From the NCBI GenBank assembly GCA_910579965.1, contig CAJTWF010000043.1:1-18540 (forward strand): a stretch of 18,540 bases of DNA. Reading direction: 5' to 3'. The notes under the pieces were generated by a model. The model was not told the DNA's origin, ran no database searches, and was given only the letters and a program-made list of their open reading frames with translations. This document shows positions 6,770 through 13,825 of this stretch, in pieces. Positions within the stretch are counted from its first letter, which is position 1; each line of letters opens with the position of its first letter. The translations under genes were made by a program, and so were the position numbers. The stretch is from an uncultured Oscillospiraceae bacterium (GTDB lineage Bacteria; Bacillota; Clostridia; Oscillospirales; Oscillospiraceae).

Positions 6770-7272
6770 CCCTTTGTCACAACACCTTTCAGTATAAAGT
6801 CAGAAATCAGCGCGCCGTCCTCCTCCGCCAGAGCGGTGAAGAAGGCGCTGCACGAGAGGCTGCCCCGCCGGAGGAACATGGAGGTGTCCTCGTCCCAGCC
6901 GGTCTCCTCCCACTTCAGCTCCGTGGGCCGCAGGCCGGAGGGGAGTGAGCCCAGCATGACCCGGTGGAGTGTCTCCAGGGCGCTGTCGCACCCCGCCGCC
7001 CCCAGGCCGGGGGGACTGTAGATGTCCAGGGACAGCGTCAGCTCCAGCCGCATCCCGTAGATCTCCCGGCAGGCCAGCGTCTCCGGGTCCACCTGCTCCC
7101 CCAGGTAGCCGCCCACCGCGCCGCCCCGGCTCTCGCCCATGCGCAGGCCCACCGCCACCACGGGCTCCTCGTAGGACCGGGCCCACCCGGGGGCGTAGGC
7201 CGCCCGGGCGGCCGTCCCGGCCTGCTCCAGCGCCCTGGCGATTGCCGCCTTGACCTGTTCCAATCCGCTCAC
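6766..7272 (-). CDS. Tail terminator/completion-like protein
   Basis: A 168-residue protein located between head closure and sheath, the usual place of the tail terminator that caps the tube and sheath and joins the tail to the head. The start is GTG 7272, which overlaps the previous stop (GTGA) and has AAGGAGG 7-8 nt upstream; longer frames further upstream only read through the preceding gene. Residues 1-25 form a helix, then come strands with 'EIYGMRLELTLSLDIYSP' (about 66-83), a 'LETLHRVML' helix, and a C-terminal beta region ('SLSCSAFFTALA'). The alternation of helix and strands fits gpU/terminator folds. Assignment rests mainly on position. Confidence 0.65.
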   Translation of the reverse strand: MSGLEQVKAAIARALEQAGTAARAAYAPGWARSYEEPVVAVGLRMGESRGGAVGGYLGEQVDPETLACREIYGMRLELTLSLDIYSPPGLGAAGCDSALETLHRVMLGSLPSGLRPTELKWEETGWDEDTSMFLRRGSLSCSAFFTALAEEDGALISDFILKGVVTKG

Positions 7273-7598
7273 TCCGCCGCCTCCTTCTCCGGCCGCAGGA
7301 CGGCCCACTGGTAGAACGTCTCGTCCTGCCAGCCCACGGCCCGGGCCTCCTGGACCACCAGGCGCAGCCCTCCCCAGGCCACCCGGTCCCCGGGGGCCAG
7401 CTCCTGGTCCCTGGGCCCCAGGTACCGCCACCGCTGGACGCTCACCGCGCCCAGCGGGGTAGCCGTGAGAGGCAGGGCCTCCCGCCGCTTGAGGTCCGGC
7501 TGGAGGAAGGCCCGGGTCTCCCGGGGCTCCTGTCCCCGGCGCTTGAGGGTCACGGTCTGCCCGTACTGTCCCATCATCCGCTCCAGCCGCCGCCTCAT
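7269..7598 (-). CDS. Head closure (head-tail joining) protein-like
   Basis: A 109-residue beta-rich protein with a basic N-terminus ('MRRRLERMMGQYGQTVTLKRR'). Its pattern 'YLGPRDQELAPGDRVAWGG' with a C-terminal 'YQWAVLRP' strand fits SPP1 gp16-like head closure proteins, which seal the connector after packaging. The ATG at 7598 overlaps the connector stop (ATGA). The longer frame reaching 7883 is only a shadow of the connector gene. Neighbours (connector upstream, tail terminator downstream) support the role. Confidence 0.7.
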   Translation of the reverse strand: MRRRLERMMGQYGQTVTLKRRGQEPRETRAFLQPDLKRREALPLTATPLGAVSVQRWRYLGPRDQELAPGDRVAWGGLRLVVQEARAVGWQDETFYQWAVLRPEKEAAE

Positions 7599-7963
7599 CC
7601 CCGGACCCCCGCGAAGGCGAAGCCGTCGTCCTCCCAGTAGGGGGCCATGAGGAGGGCGCACTGGCGGCGCAGGACGGCGGCGGCCTCGCACGCGCCGCCC
7701 CCGGGCCCCAGGCGCAGGGACACGTCCCCGGCCTGCATCTGCTCCACCTCCCCGCCGCCCCGGCAGGTCAGCATTCCCGCCGCCGCCAGCATGGCCGCGG
7801 CGCAGCAGAATGCGTCGCCGCAGTCCCCGGCGGTGCAGCCCTCCCGCAGCCGCTGGGCCGTCTGGGCCTCGGCGGCGGTGCACAGGGCCTCCAGCAGGGG
7901 GGTCTCCTCCTCCCCGGCCTGGGCGATGACGGAGGCCAGACGGAAAACCTTTTCGTGTATCAT
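7595..7963 (-). CDS. Head-tail connector (adaptor) protein-like
   Basis: A 122-residue, mostly helical protein immediately after the major capsid gene. This is the place and size of HK97 gp6/SPP1 gp15-like adaptors that extend the portal ring. Residues 1-100 are alternating helices rich in Ala, with several cysteines ('CTAGDCGDAFCC'); the C-terminus 'LLMAPYWEDDGFAFAGVRG' resembles the extended tail of adaptor proteins. ATG 7963 has GGAGG 8-9 nt upstream. The gap to the capsid gene is 14 nt. Confidence 0.7.
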   Translation of the reverse strand: MIHEKVFRLASVIAQAGEEETPLLEALCTAAEAQTAQRLREGCTAGDCGDAFCCAAAMLAAAGMLTCRGGGEVEQMQAGDVSLRLGPGGGACEAAAVLRRQCALLMAPYWEDDGFAFAGVRG

Positions 7964-7977
7964 CCCGCCGCCTCCGC

Positions 7978-9009
7978 TCAGACCTTCAGCACCTTTCCGG
8001 CGTCGGCGTAGAGCTTGGCAAAGCCGGAGATGCTGGTAATGGCGGCCCGCTCCACCTGCCGGTCAATGAGCTTGTCGTACTCCACGGCCACGCCGCCCGC
8101 GCTGACCATCTCCAGGGCGTAGCTGCGGTCCAGGCCGATGAGCATGCCTGCGGGCATGGCGCTGGTGCGCAGCAGCGTAGCGCCCAGGGGGGAGGAGAGC
8201 ACGCCGGTGCCCTGGAAGTTGAGGCCCGTCAGGGGGTTCTGAAATTCGCTCATCTTCAGCATGTCCAGCATCACCGCGTTGGGGGCCAGAATGGTGTTCA
8301 TGCTGTAGGGATCGAACTGGCTCCAGAAGTCCAGCAGGGCCTCGTAGGTCAGCCGGCCGCCGGCGCCGCCGATGGGCTCCCTGCCCACCTCGAAGATCCT
8401 GGCGGGGTTGTCGTTGCCGTCGCCGTCCATAATGACCCTGATCGCGTCCTCCAGGTGCATCCTGGCGATATGGGAGCCGATCTGCCGCAGGGTGATGGAG
8501 AACAGGTCCAGCCGCTGGAACCGGATCGCCTCATAGGAGGCCACCAGCATCCGTCCCCGCTTGTGGAGCCTGACCAGATTGCTCTGGGTCCGCACGGTGG
8601 TCTGGGGCAGCTGGGCCCCCTCCTCCACCCGTCTGAGGCTCTTCTCCTCCTCGCTGGGCACGGAGGCGATGGAGCGGTAGTCCATGCCGTCGAACTGGGT
8701 GGTGGTGGCGGTGATGGCGGGGAGCACGTTGTCCTCCTCCATGCCCTGGCGCACCGCCCGGGACACGAACTCCGGGAACAGCACCGCCGACTCCGTGGTG
8801 CGGAAGAACTTCTCCACCGCGTCGGAGCGGCTGCCCTTCACGTGGATGTCGAACCGCTTGAGCTGGCGCTGGAAGGCGTCCAGGCCCTCCAGGGGGGTGC
8901 CCCGGTAGTTCTCGCTGGGATCGGCCGCCTCCAGCACCTGGGTGAAGCTCCTGCCGGCCTCCCCGTACATGCCCTTTTCCAGCCGCAGATTGTCGTAAGT
9001 ATACGCCAT
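7978..9009 (-). CDS. Major capsid protein (HK97-fold type)
   Basis: A 343-residue protein in the major capsid position. The start is ATG 9009 (GGGAGG about 10 nt upstream); the frame continues open to 9300 but that part is a shadow of the preceding gene. The N-terminus (1-60) is charged and helical, as expected for an N-arm. The body has an 'AVLFPEFVSRAVRQGMEEDNVLPAITA' region (split around residue 85), a helix-rich P-domain-like stretch ('QIGSHIARMHLEDAIRVIMDGDG'), and the late 'TILAPNAVMLDMLKMSEF' to 'SSPLGATLLRTSAMPAGMLIGLDRSYALEMV' region. The last is characteristic of this clostridial capsid family, in which the coat refers to a bound decoration protein encoded just upstream. Confidence 0.9.
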   Translation of the reverse strand: MAYTYDNLRLEKGMYGEAGRSFTQVLEAADPSENYRGTPLEGLDAFQRQLKRFDIHVKGSRSDAVEKFFRTTESAVLFPEFVSRAVRQGMEEDNVLPAITATTTQFDGMDYRSIASVPSEEEKSLRRVEEGAQLPQTTVRTQSNLVRLHKRGRMLVASYEAIRFQRLDLFSITLRQIGSHIARMHLEDAIRVIMDGDGNDNPARIFEVGREPIGGAGGRLTYEALLDFWSQFDPYSMNTILAPNAVMLDMLKMSEFQNPLTGLNFQGTGVLSSPLGATLLRTSAMPAGMLIGLDRSYALEMVSAGGVAVEYDKLIDRQVERAAITSISGFAKLYADAGKVLKV

Positions 9010-9025
9010 ACTCTCTCTTCCTCCC

Positions 9026-9370
9026 TTAAAGCAGAATGGTGACGGTTTTGGCGGCGGCGTCCGCGTCCACCACCAGGCAGGCTCTCCCGGCGCTCTCTCC
9101 GGCGGCGCGAACGCCGCCCTCTCCGTTGGCGCACAGGCTGGCCGTGCCCGGCTCCGGCATATCGCCGCTGTACCCCACAGTGACGAAGCCCCCCACCTGC
9201 ACCGTGCAGGCGTCCTCCTTGCAGCACAGCGCCACGCCGCAGAAGGGGTCCCCGTCGCCGCAGGCCCCGGCCTCGGCCCGGCCGGCCATTCTGACCACAT
9301 GGCCCTCCGCCAGTCCGCTGCCTAGGAAGGTGGCGCACACCTGCCCGATGCCCTCAAAAGAAACGCTCAT
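9026..9370 (-). CDS. Cys-rich capsid decoration-like protein
   Basis: A 114-residue beta-rich protein between protease and major capsid, the usual position of head decoration or stabilising proteins. ATG 9370 has AAGGAGG 8 nt upstream and is clearly the start; the frame open to 9784 is a shadow of the protease gene. The pattern 'GLAEGHVVRMAG', 'FCGVALCC', 'VQVGGFVTVGYSG' and 'PGTASLCANGEGGV' is a repeated short-strand layout like DUF2190-type capsid stabilisers. It contains eight cysteines in 114 residues, unusually many for a virion surface protein. Exact family is not certain. Confidence 0.75.
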   Translation of the reverse strand: MSVSFEGIGQVCATFLGSGLAEGHVVRMAGRAEAGACGDGDPFCGVALCCKEDACTVQVGGFVTVGYSGDMPEPGTASLCANGEGGVRAAGESAGRACLVVDADAAAKTVTILL

Positions 9371-9402
9371 GATATGATCCTCCTTATCAAAATATCCGAT
9401 CT

Positions 9403-10320
9403 TCAGATCAGGAACGCGCCGTCCTCCTCGGCCCTGGCCGTACCGGGCCGGGCGTGCAGCTGTGTCGCCAGGGGATGCTTCCCGTCCAGCCGCTGGCGGA
9501 ACACCCTGGTCAGCTCCAGCAGCTCGTCCTCCTCCATCCTGTCCACGCTCTTGGCGAACAGCTGCAAATTGAGGCTCTCCTCCGCCAGTCCGGCCAGCCG
9601 CTTCAGCTCCCCCCGGAGGGCGCGCATGTAGGACCTGCCCATCTCCGCCTCCCGCTCCAGCTCCGCCAGCTCCTCCAGGCACTCCGGCCGCCCTGCGGCC
9701 AGCCGCTTGAGGGCCCCGGGCTCCTGGCGGAAGGACTTGATGACCCCGGCCTTCCGCTGGGCGGGCACGGCCACGAAGCTCCACTCATAGGCGTCCGTGG
9801 GGTCCTGGAGGGTGAAGAAGCACAGCTTCCCGTCGTACGCCCGGCCCCCCTGGTGGCCGCAGCGCTCCTCCCCGCAGATGGAGCACACCCGCCGGGCCAC
9901 GCTGCACCCCACGCTGACCTCCTTTTTGATCCCCGCCTCGATCTCATCAATCAGCTCCCGGTTCTTCTCGCTGCGGAGCATGTAGGCCCAGCCCTTGAGG
10001 TACAGGCATGGGTCCCCGGCGGCGGTCCGGCCCTCCTCCCGGCAGAGCTCCGTCTTGTAGAGTCTGGCGGTCTGGCCCTGGGCGGACCAGTGGTGGTCAA
10101 AGATGCCGCTCTTTCCCGCGAAGAGCTCCCGGAGTCCCTCCAGGGCCTTCTGGTCAAACCGCTCCCAGTCCCTGTCGATCTCGTTGTCGCAGAGCCGGAG
10201 GGAGAAGGTGTACACCTGCTCCGCCGTCAGCTCCTCCCGGGCCAGGCGGTTGATGAGGACCATATCCTCCCTGTCCGGGCTGTGCCGGGCCACGCCGCCC
10301 GGCTCCTTTCTGATGTCCAT
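9403..10320 (-). CDS. Capsid maturation protease with putative Zn knuckle and scaffold tail
   Basis: A 305-residue protein between portal and capsid. Residues about 20-195 look like an XkdF/prohead-protease domain. Candidate catalytic residues are His76/His77 in 'FDHHW', Ser136 in 'KKEVSVGC' and an acidic partner near Glu179 in 'AYEWSFVAVPAQ'. A Cys-x2-Cys-x4-Cys-x-His cluster (Cys146, Cys149, Cys154, His156) follows the serine and probably binds zinc. Residues about 200-290 are charged helices, plausibly a built-in scaffold, since no separate scaffold gene is present. The start at ATG 10320 is chosen for AGGAAGG 6 nt upstream; a GTG at 10338 overlaps the portal stop and is the alternative (311 residues). 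Confidence 0.8.
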   Translation of the reverse strand: MDIRKEPGGVARHSPDREDMVLINRLAREELTAEQVYTFSLRLCDNEIDRDWERFDQKALEGLRELFAGKSGIFDHHWSAQGQTARLYKTELCREEGRTAAGDPCLYLKGWAYMLRSEKNRELIDEIEAGIKKEVSVGCSVARRVCSICGEERCGHQGGRAYDGKLCFFTLQDPTDAYEWSFVAVPAQRKAGVIKSFRQEPGALKRLAAGRPECLEELAELEREAEMGRSYMRALRGELKRLAGLAEESLNLQLFAKSVDRMEEDELLELTRVFRQRLDGKHPLATQLHARPGTARAEEDGAFLI

Positions 10321-10334
10321 AAAGCGCCTTCCTT

Positions 10335-11543
10335 TCACTCAGCGGATTTCGCCGGGGCGGCCGCGCCCTGTCCGGCCATTCGCTCCAGCCCGTCGTTCTC
10401 CAGGGCCAGCTTTCTGGTCTGCTCCCGGTACCACCCGGCCTTGGCCTCCTCCAGCAGATCCTGCAAATTGATGTCGTCCCACACCACCTGGCAGGGACAG
10501 CCGTACCCGTGCATCCGCAGCCACAGCCTGCACACCCGCTCCACCGCCGGGGTGATGGCCCGGCGGATGGCGGTCATCTCGGTGGTCAGCAGATCGGACT
10601 GCTGGGCGCTCATCCGCTCGGTGCTGGACCAGTTGAGGCCCAGCATGAAGGGCGGGATGCCGGTCTTGCTCACCAGCTGCTCCAGGATCTGCCGGATGGG
10701 CACGGAGCTGTCCAGGATCTGGTTGTCCGCGCCGATGACCTTGATCTCCACGTCTCCCACGGCCACGAAGTCCCGCACGCTGCCGCTTCTGGTGCTCTCC
10801 ATGGCCCGGCTCCACTCGCTGGCCAGCTGCCGGCTTCTCTCCTGGGCCATGCCCCGCTCCCACTCTCCGCTGCCGGGCTTGTAGACCACGGCAAAGCGCA
10901 CGTTGCCCATTCTCTCCCAGTTGACGCCGATGGCATAGTAGATCTTGCTCAGGAGCTCTGTGAGGAAGGGCATGGACCGCAGCAGGGACACGCCGTAGGG
11001 GGCGTAGGTCTCCGGGTTAAAGGGGGTAAAGAGCAGCAGATCCTGACGGGGGAGGGGCACGAAGCGGCCGCTCTGATCCATGGCGCACAGGGCGAAGTCC
11101 AGGGGCCCCTCCCCCTCCCGGATCTGTACGTCCTCCACCCGTCCGCACAGCAGCGCGGCGATCTCCCGCCCGTCGGCGCTGAGCACCATCTCCCCCACGC
11201 CCTGGCCGAACATCAGCATGGAGTCCAGGTACTGGTCCAGGAAGGCGTTCACGCCCCGCTGTCCCCTTCCCACGTCCACCTGCTCTAAAAACTGCTTGAG
11301 CTCCTTGTCTGCGGCGGGGTCCTGGCACTGGGCCGTCACGCCGCCGCACAGCCGGATGATCTTGTAGATGCACGCGTCCACCAGGGGCACGGCCTCCCGG
11401 ATAGCCCGGTACAGCCTGGCCTCGCCCTGCCGCAGGGGCACGTAGCTGTCCAGCGCGCCGAAGGGGTGCGCGTCAGACCGTCTGATCTGGGCCGTGGCCG
11501 CCGCCCCGGTATCTGGTAATTTTTTCCGATGAAAGATGTTCAT
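10335..11543 (-). CDS. Portal protein
   Basis: A 402-residue portal protein, the dodecameric ring at the capsid vertex through which DNA is pumped. It follows the large terminase by 18 nt. Typical features are a helical N-terminal region with 'LVDACIYKIIRLCGG' (about 53-67), a 'YLDSMLMFGQGVGEMVL' stretch (about 105-121), 'DLLLFTPFNPETYAPYGVSLLRSMPFL' (split around residue 177), and the long stem/crown helix region after 'KTGIPPFMLGLNWSSTERM' (about 292-310). The length is normal for PBSX-type portals. ATG 11543 has GGAG 7 nt upstream. Confidence 0.93.
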   Translation of the reverse strand: MNIFHRKKLPDTGAAATAQIRRSDAHPFGALDSYVPLRQGEARLYRAIREAVPLVDACIYKIIRLCGGVTAQCQDPAADKELKQFLEQVDVGRGQRGVNAFLDQYLDSMLMFGQGVGEMVLSADGREIAALLCGRVEDVQIREGEGPLDFALCAMDQSGRFVPLPRQDLLLFTPFNPETYAPYGVSLLRSMPFLTELLSKIYYAIGVNWERMGNVRFAVVYKPGSGEWERGMAQERSRQLASEWSRAMESTRSGSVRDFVAVGDVEIKVIGADNQILDSSVPIRQILEQLVSKTGIPPFMLGLNWSSTERMSAQQSDLLTTEMTAIRRAITPAVERVCRLWLRMHGYGCPCQVVWDDINLQDLLEEAKAGWYREQTRKLALENDGLERMAGQGAAAPAKSAE

Positions 11544-11561
11544 CCCTCAACTCCTCTCCTG

Positions 11562-12821
11562 TCATCCCCGCCGCCTGTCCACGGAGCAGAACACCCCCTC
11601 CCGCTCCCCGGACCCCGCCACGCTGACGGCAAAATAGCGCATGTCGTCCATGGCGTGATCGTTTTCCTTGCGGGGTGCGTCCCGTCCCGGGCTATCCTCG
11701 CTCCAGCGGTACAGGGCCATCTCCCGCAGACAGTCCCCGCAGCCCTCGCAGATCACGATGCGCCCTCTTTTGAGCAGATCGGCGGTGATGCGGATGCCGC
11801 AGAGCACGTCGTTGTTGGCCTTGACGACCCTGTACCCGGCCTGGCGCAGGGCGGTGATAAAGCTGGCGGCGGAGGGGTCCGCCACCACGTACCGGATGCT
11901 GTGCCCGCCGGCCAGCCGGCCCAGCGCCGATACATACTCCTGATCCGTCATCTGCACGCCGGTGGTTCTGGACGCGTAGTAGTACTCGTCCACCCGGTAC
12001 CAGATGCCCTCCCGGCTTCCCCAGAGGCCGAAGGAACAGGGGTTGGCGGTGCCGTAGTCCACGGAGATGACGTACTCCTCCAGTTCGCCCTCCGGCGCGG
12101 GTCTTGCGTCCCTGGCCGGATCGAAGAAATCGTAGATCAGCCCCTTGGCGGCGGTCCACTCCCCCAGGATGAAACGCCTGTAGAACGCGCCGCTGTAGCT
12201 GGAGCGGTACCTCTGCCGGATTCGCTGGCTGAGGGCGGGGTTGTCCTCCATGGTGAAATGGAGGTACAGGGCGTTTCTCTCAGCGCATTTGAGAATCCAC
12301 TCCTGGTAGAACCAGTGCTGGGGCCCCTCGGGGTTGCAGTTGAACCACAGCCTGGACCCGGACACGCTGCACCGGGCGATGGCCTGCTCCACGAAGGAGC
12401 GGGGCATGAGGGCCGCCTCGTCCAGCAGCACGCCGGCCAGGGTCACGCCCTGGATGAACGCGGCGCTGCCCTCGTCCTTGCCTCCCATGAGGTAGAAGCG
12501 GTTTTCCCTGCCGCCCCTCCGGATCACCAGCAGGTTTTCCGTCCGCTTTTCCCGGCATTGGAACCCCAGATCCCGGAGCACGGGCGAGAGCTCCTGCAAG
12601 AGGTTTCTGCGCAGGCTCACCACGCTTTTCCCGCAGAAGGCGAACTGCTGCCCCTGGAAGCAGGACATGGCCCAGCAGACGAAGCTCAGCCCCATGCACA
12701 GGGTTTTTCCGCTGCGCACGGCCCCGTCGCAGATAATGGCGTCATGATGCCGGTCCGCAGACCGGGGGCCCCACCAGCACATGACCCGCCTCTGCTTGGG
12801 GGAGAATCGTTTGATTTTCAC
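11562..12821 (-). CDS. terL: Terminase large subunit (PBSX-type ATPase/nuclease)
   Basis: A 419-residue DNA-packaging motor. The start is GTG 12821, which overlaps the small terminase stop (GTGA) and has GGAGG upstream; the open frame to 12884 is a shadow. The ATPase domain shows a Walker A 'GAVRSGKT' (33-40), a Walker B 'VLLDEA' (131-136) and a coupling motif 'NCNPEGP' (161-167). The nuclease domain keeps its acidic residues: Asp255 in 'SVDYGT', Asp315 in 'VVADPS' and Asp392/393 in 'AMDDMRYF'. The product should cut and pump DNA into preformed heads. All key motifs are intact, so the cassette appears able to package DNA. Confidence 0.96.
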   Translation of the reverse strand: MKIKRFSPKQRRVMCWWGPRSADRHHDAIICDGAVRSGKTLCMGLSFVCWAMSCFQGQQFAFCGKSVVSLRRNLLQELSPVLRDLGFQCREKRTENLLVIRRGGRENRFYLMGGKDEGSAAFIQGVTLAGVLLDEAALMPRSFVEQAIARCSVSGSRLWFNCNPEGPQHWFYQEWILKCAERNALYLHFTMEDNPALSQRIRQRYRSSYSGAFYRRFILGEWTAAKGLIYDFFDPARDARPAPEGELEEYVISVDYGTANPCSFGLWGSREGIWYRVDEYYYASRTTGVQMTDQEYVSALGRLAGGHSIRYVVADPSAASFITALRQAGYRVVKANNDVLCGIRITADLLKRGRIVICEGCGDCLREMALYRWSEDSPGRDAPRKENDHAMDDMRYFAVSVAGSGEREGVFCSVDRRRG

Positions 12822-13093
12822 CCCCCGTCCGCCTCCAGGGCCGCCAGCAGCGCGCCCATACCGTCCTCGCCGCCGCTCAGGCACTCCAGCAGCAGGGAGA
12901 CCGCCTTCACGCGGTCCGCGAATTTCACCTCAACGCCGCCGGTGCTGCTCATCTTGAACTCGCTCACGCCCCACAGGTCCAGCCCCGGCACATGCTGCTC
13001 CCTGGGCGCCAGCGCCAGCGCCACCGCGTCGTTGGGCTTGGACAGCGCGATCCTGGCCAGTGCCTCCAGGATGCTGTCCCGATCCAGCTCCAT
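12818..13093 (-). CDS. Short terminase small subunit-like protein
   Basis: A 91-residue protein directly before terL, with 4-nt overlap. Residues 6-30 ('DSILEALARIAL' onward) and 37-73 ('GLDLWGVSEFKM', then 'VEVKFADRVKAVSLLLECL') resemble the C-terminal oligomerisation part of Terminase_2-type small subunits. The N-terminal helix-turn-helix that recognises DNA in those proteins is absent. ATG 13093 has GGGAGGAGG 5 nt upstream, so a longer protein is unlikely, and I see no HTH in the upstream sequence. It is the first gene of the operon. It could also be another small packaging protein. Confidence 0.7.
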   Translation of the reverse strand: MELDRDSILEALARIALSKPNDAVALALAPREQHVPGLDLWGVSEFKMSSTGGVEVKFADRVKAVSLLLECLSGGEDGMGALLAALEADGG

Positions 13094-13159
13094 TGTATCC
13101 TCCTCCCTTCACCCCAGGCGGGAACGGGGGCAAAGTTGACGGGAGAATGGAACCTCCGG

Positions 13160-13188
13160 ATAAAAATACGGAGCCCCTCCCCCGCCAA
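13160..13188 (-). promoter_or_regulatory. Weak candidate promoter of the phage-type operon
   Basis: The minus strand has TTGGCG (13188-13183), a 17-nt spacer and TTTTAT (13165-13160), each matching 4 of 6 consensus bases. A 5-bp inverted repeat (CTCCG at 13154-13158, CGGAG at 13169-13173, 10-nt spacer) overlaps the -10 and could be an operator. It lies between the first phage gene and the divergent greA promoter. The poor match suggests low or activator-dependent transcription. Confidence 0.25.
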
Positions 13189-13196
13189 TTTCCCTG

Positions 13197-13225
13197 TTGA
13201 CATCTCCCCCAAATACCGATATAAT
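13197..13225 (+). promoter_or_regulatory. Perfect-consensus sigma-A promoter for greA-lysS
   Basis: TTGACA (13197-13202), a 17-nt spacer and TATAAT (13220-13225) are all ideal. Transcription should start near 13232, giving a greA leader of about 85 nt. The leader contains a small inverted repeat (GGTAA and TTACC near 13233-13248). It fires divergently from the phage-type operon. Confidence 0.85.
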
Positions 13226-13317
13226 GCAGAGAATGGTAAAATAGTTACCGTGGGTTACTGCACCCTTTTTAAGAGAAAATCAACATCCTGTTTGGAGATG
13301 GAAAGGATACTGCCGTT

Positions 13318-13791
13318 ATGAAACAAGAATTTAAGATGAGCCGGACCCGCTTTGACGAGCTGGAGAAGGAGCTCAACTTCCTGAAGACCACCCGCAGCGA
13401 CGAGGTGGCCGAGATGATTAAGGTGGCCCGAGGCTTTGGCGATCTGAGTGAGAACAGCGAGTACGACGAGGCGAAGAACGAGCAGGGCAAGCTCTATTCC
13501 CGCATCAGCGAGCTGGAGAATATCCTTCTCCACGCGGTCATTCTGGAGGAGGGGGATATGCCCACCGGCCAGGTGACCATCGGCTCCACGGTCACGGTCA
13601 CAGCCACCCAGGGGGGCGTCAGCCGGAGCTTCAAGATTGTGGGCAGCCAGGAGGCGGACGCGATGCACGGCATCATCAGCGAGGACTCCCCCTTCGGCAA
13701 GGCGCTCATGGGCCGCAAGGAGGGGGATACGGTGGTGGTCAACGCGCCCGCCGGGGACCTGGAGTACCGCGTGGACAAGATTGAGCGCTGA
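13318..13791 (+). CDS. greA: Transcription elongation factor GreA
   Basis: GreA rescues backtracked RNA polymerase by stimulating transcript cleavage. The 157-residue product has the normal length. Residues 1-80 form the N-terminal coiled coil, whose tip carries the acidic pair Asp42/Glu45 in 'GDLSENSEYDEAKNEQ'. Residues 85-157 form the FKBP-like domain that docks on polymerase, ending with 'ISEDSPFGKALMGRKEGD' and a final strand. ATG 13318 is used; GGAAAGG lies upstream with a longish spacing. A 7-codon frame starting at 13298 ends overlapping this ATG (ATGA), so some coupling is possible. lysS follows 34 nt downstream in the same operon. Confidence 0.97.
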   Translation: MKQEFKMSRTRFDELEKELNFLKTTRSDEVAEMIKVARGFGDLSENSEYDEAKNEQGKLYSRISELENILLHAVILEEGDMPTGQVTIGSTVTVTATQGGVSRSFKIVGSQEADAMHGIISEDSPFGKALMGRKEGDTVVVNAPAGDLEYRVDKIER

Positions 13792-13825
13792 GCGCGCTTT
13801 GATACAGAAGAGGAGATAAAAAGCC

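Larger units (their letters stand above)
543..13093 (-). mobile_element. Prophage-derived head and contractile-tail gene cassette
   Basis: Eighteen consecutive minus-strand genes encode DNA packaging, capsid, head-tail joining and a contractile tail with baseplate, in the usual order of PBSX/P2-type elements. Gaps are 0-32 nt or 1-4 nt overlaps, so the block reads as one operon. Integrase, repressor, replication, lysis and tail-fibre genes are not present in the window. Neither a long tape-measure gene nor a tail-assembly chaperone is present. Base composition matches greA and lysS, which suggests long residence. It could be a defective prophage, a PBSX-like killer particle, a gene-transfer-agent-like element, or the late module of a prophage whose early genes lie left of the window. 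Confidence 0.85.

Noticed and set aside
5723..7021. 432-codon open frame on the plus strand
   Set aside because: It is antisense to the sheath gene, has His/Gly/Ala-rich low-complexity translation and no ribosome site worth noting.
11529..13139. 536-codon open frame on the plus strand
   Set aside because: It is the antisense shadow of terL and the small terminase, whose conserved motifs prove the minus strand codes.
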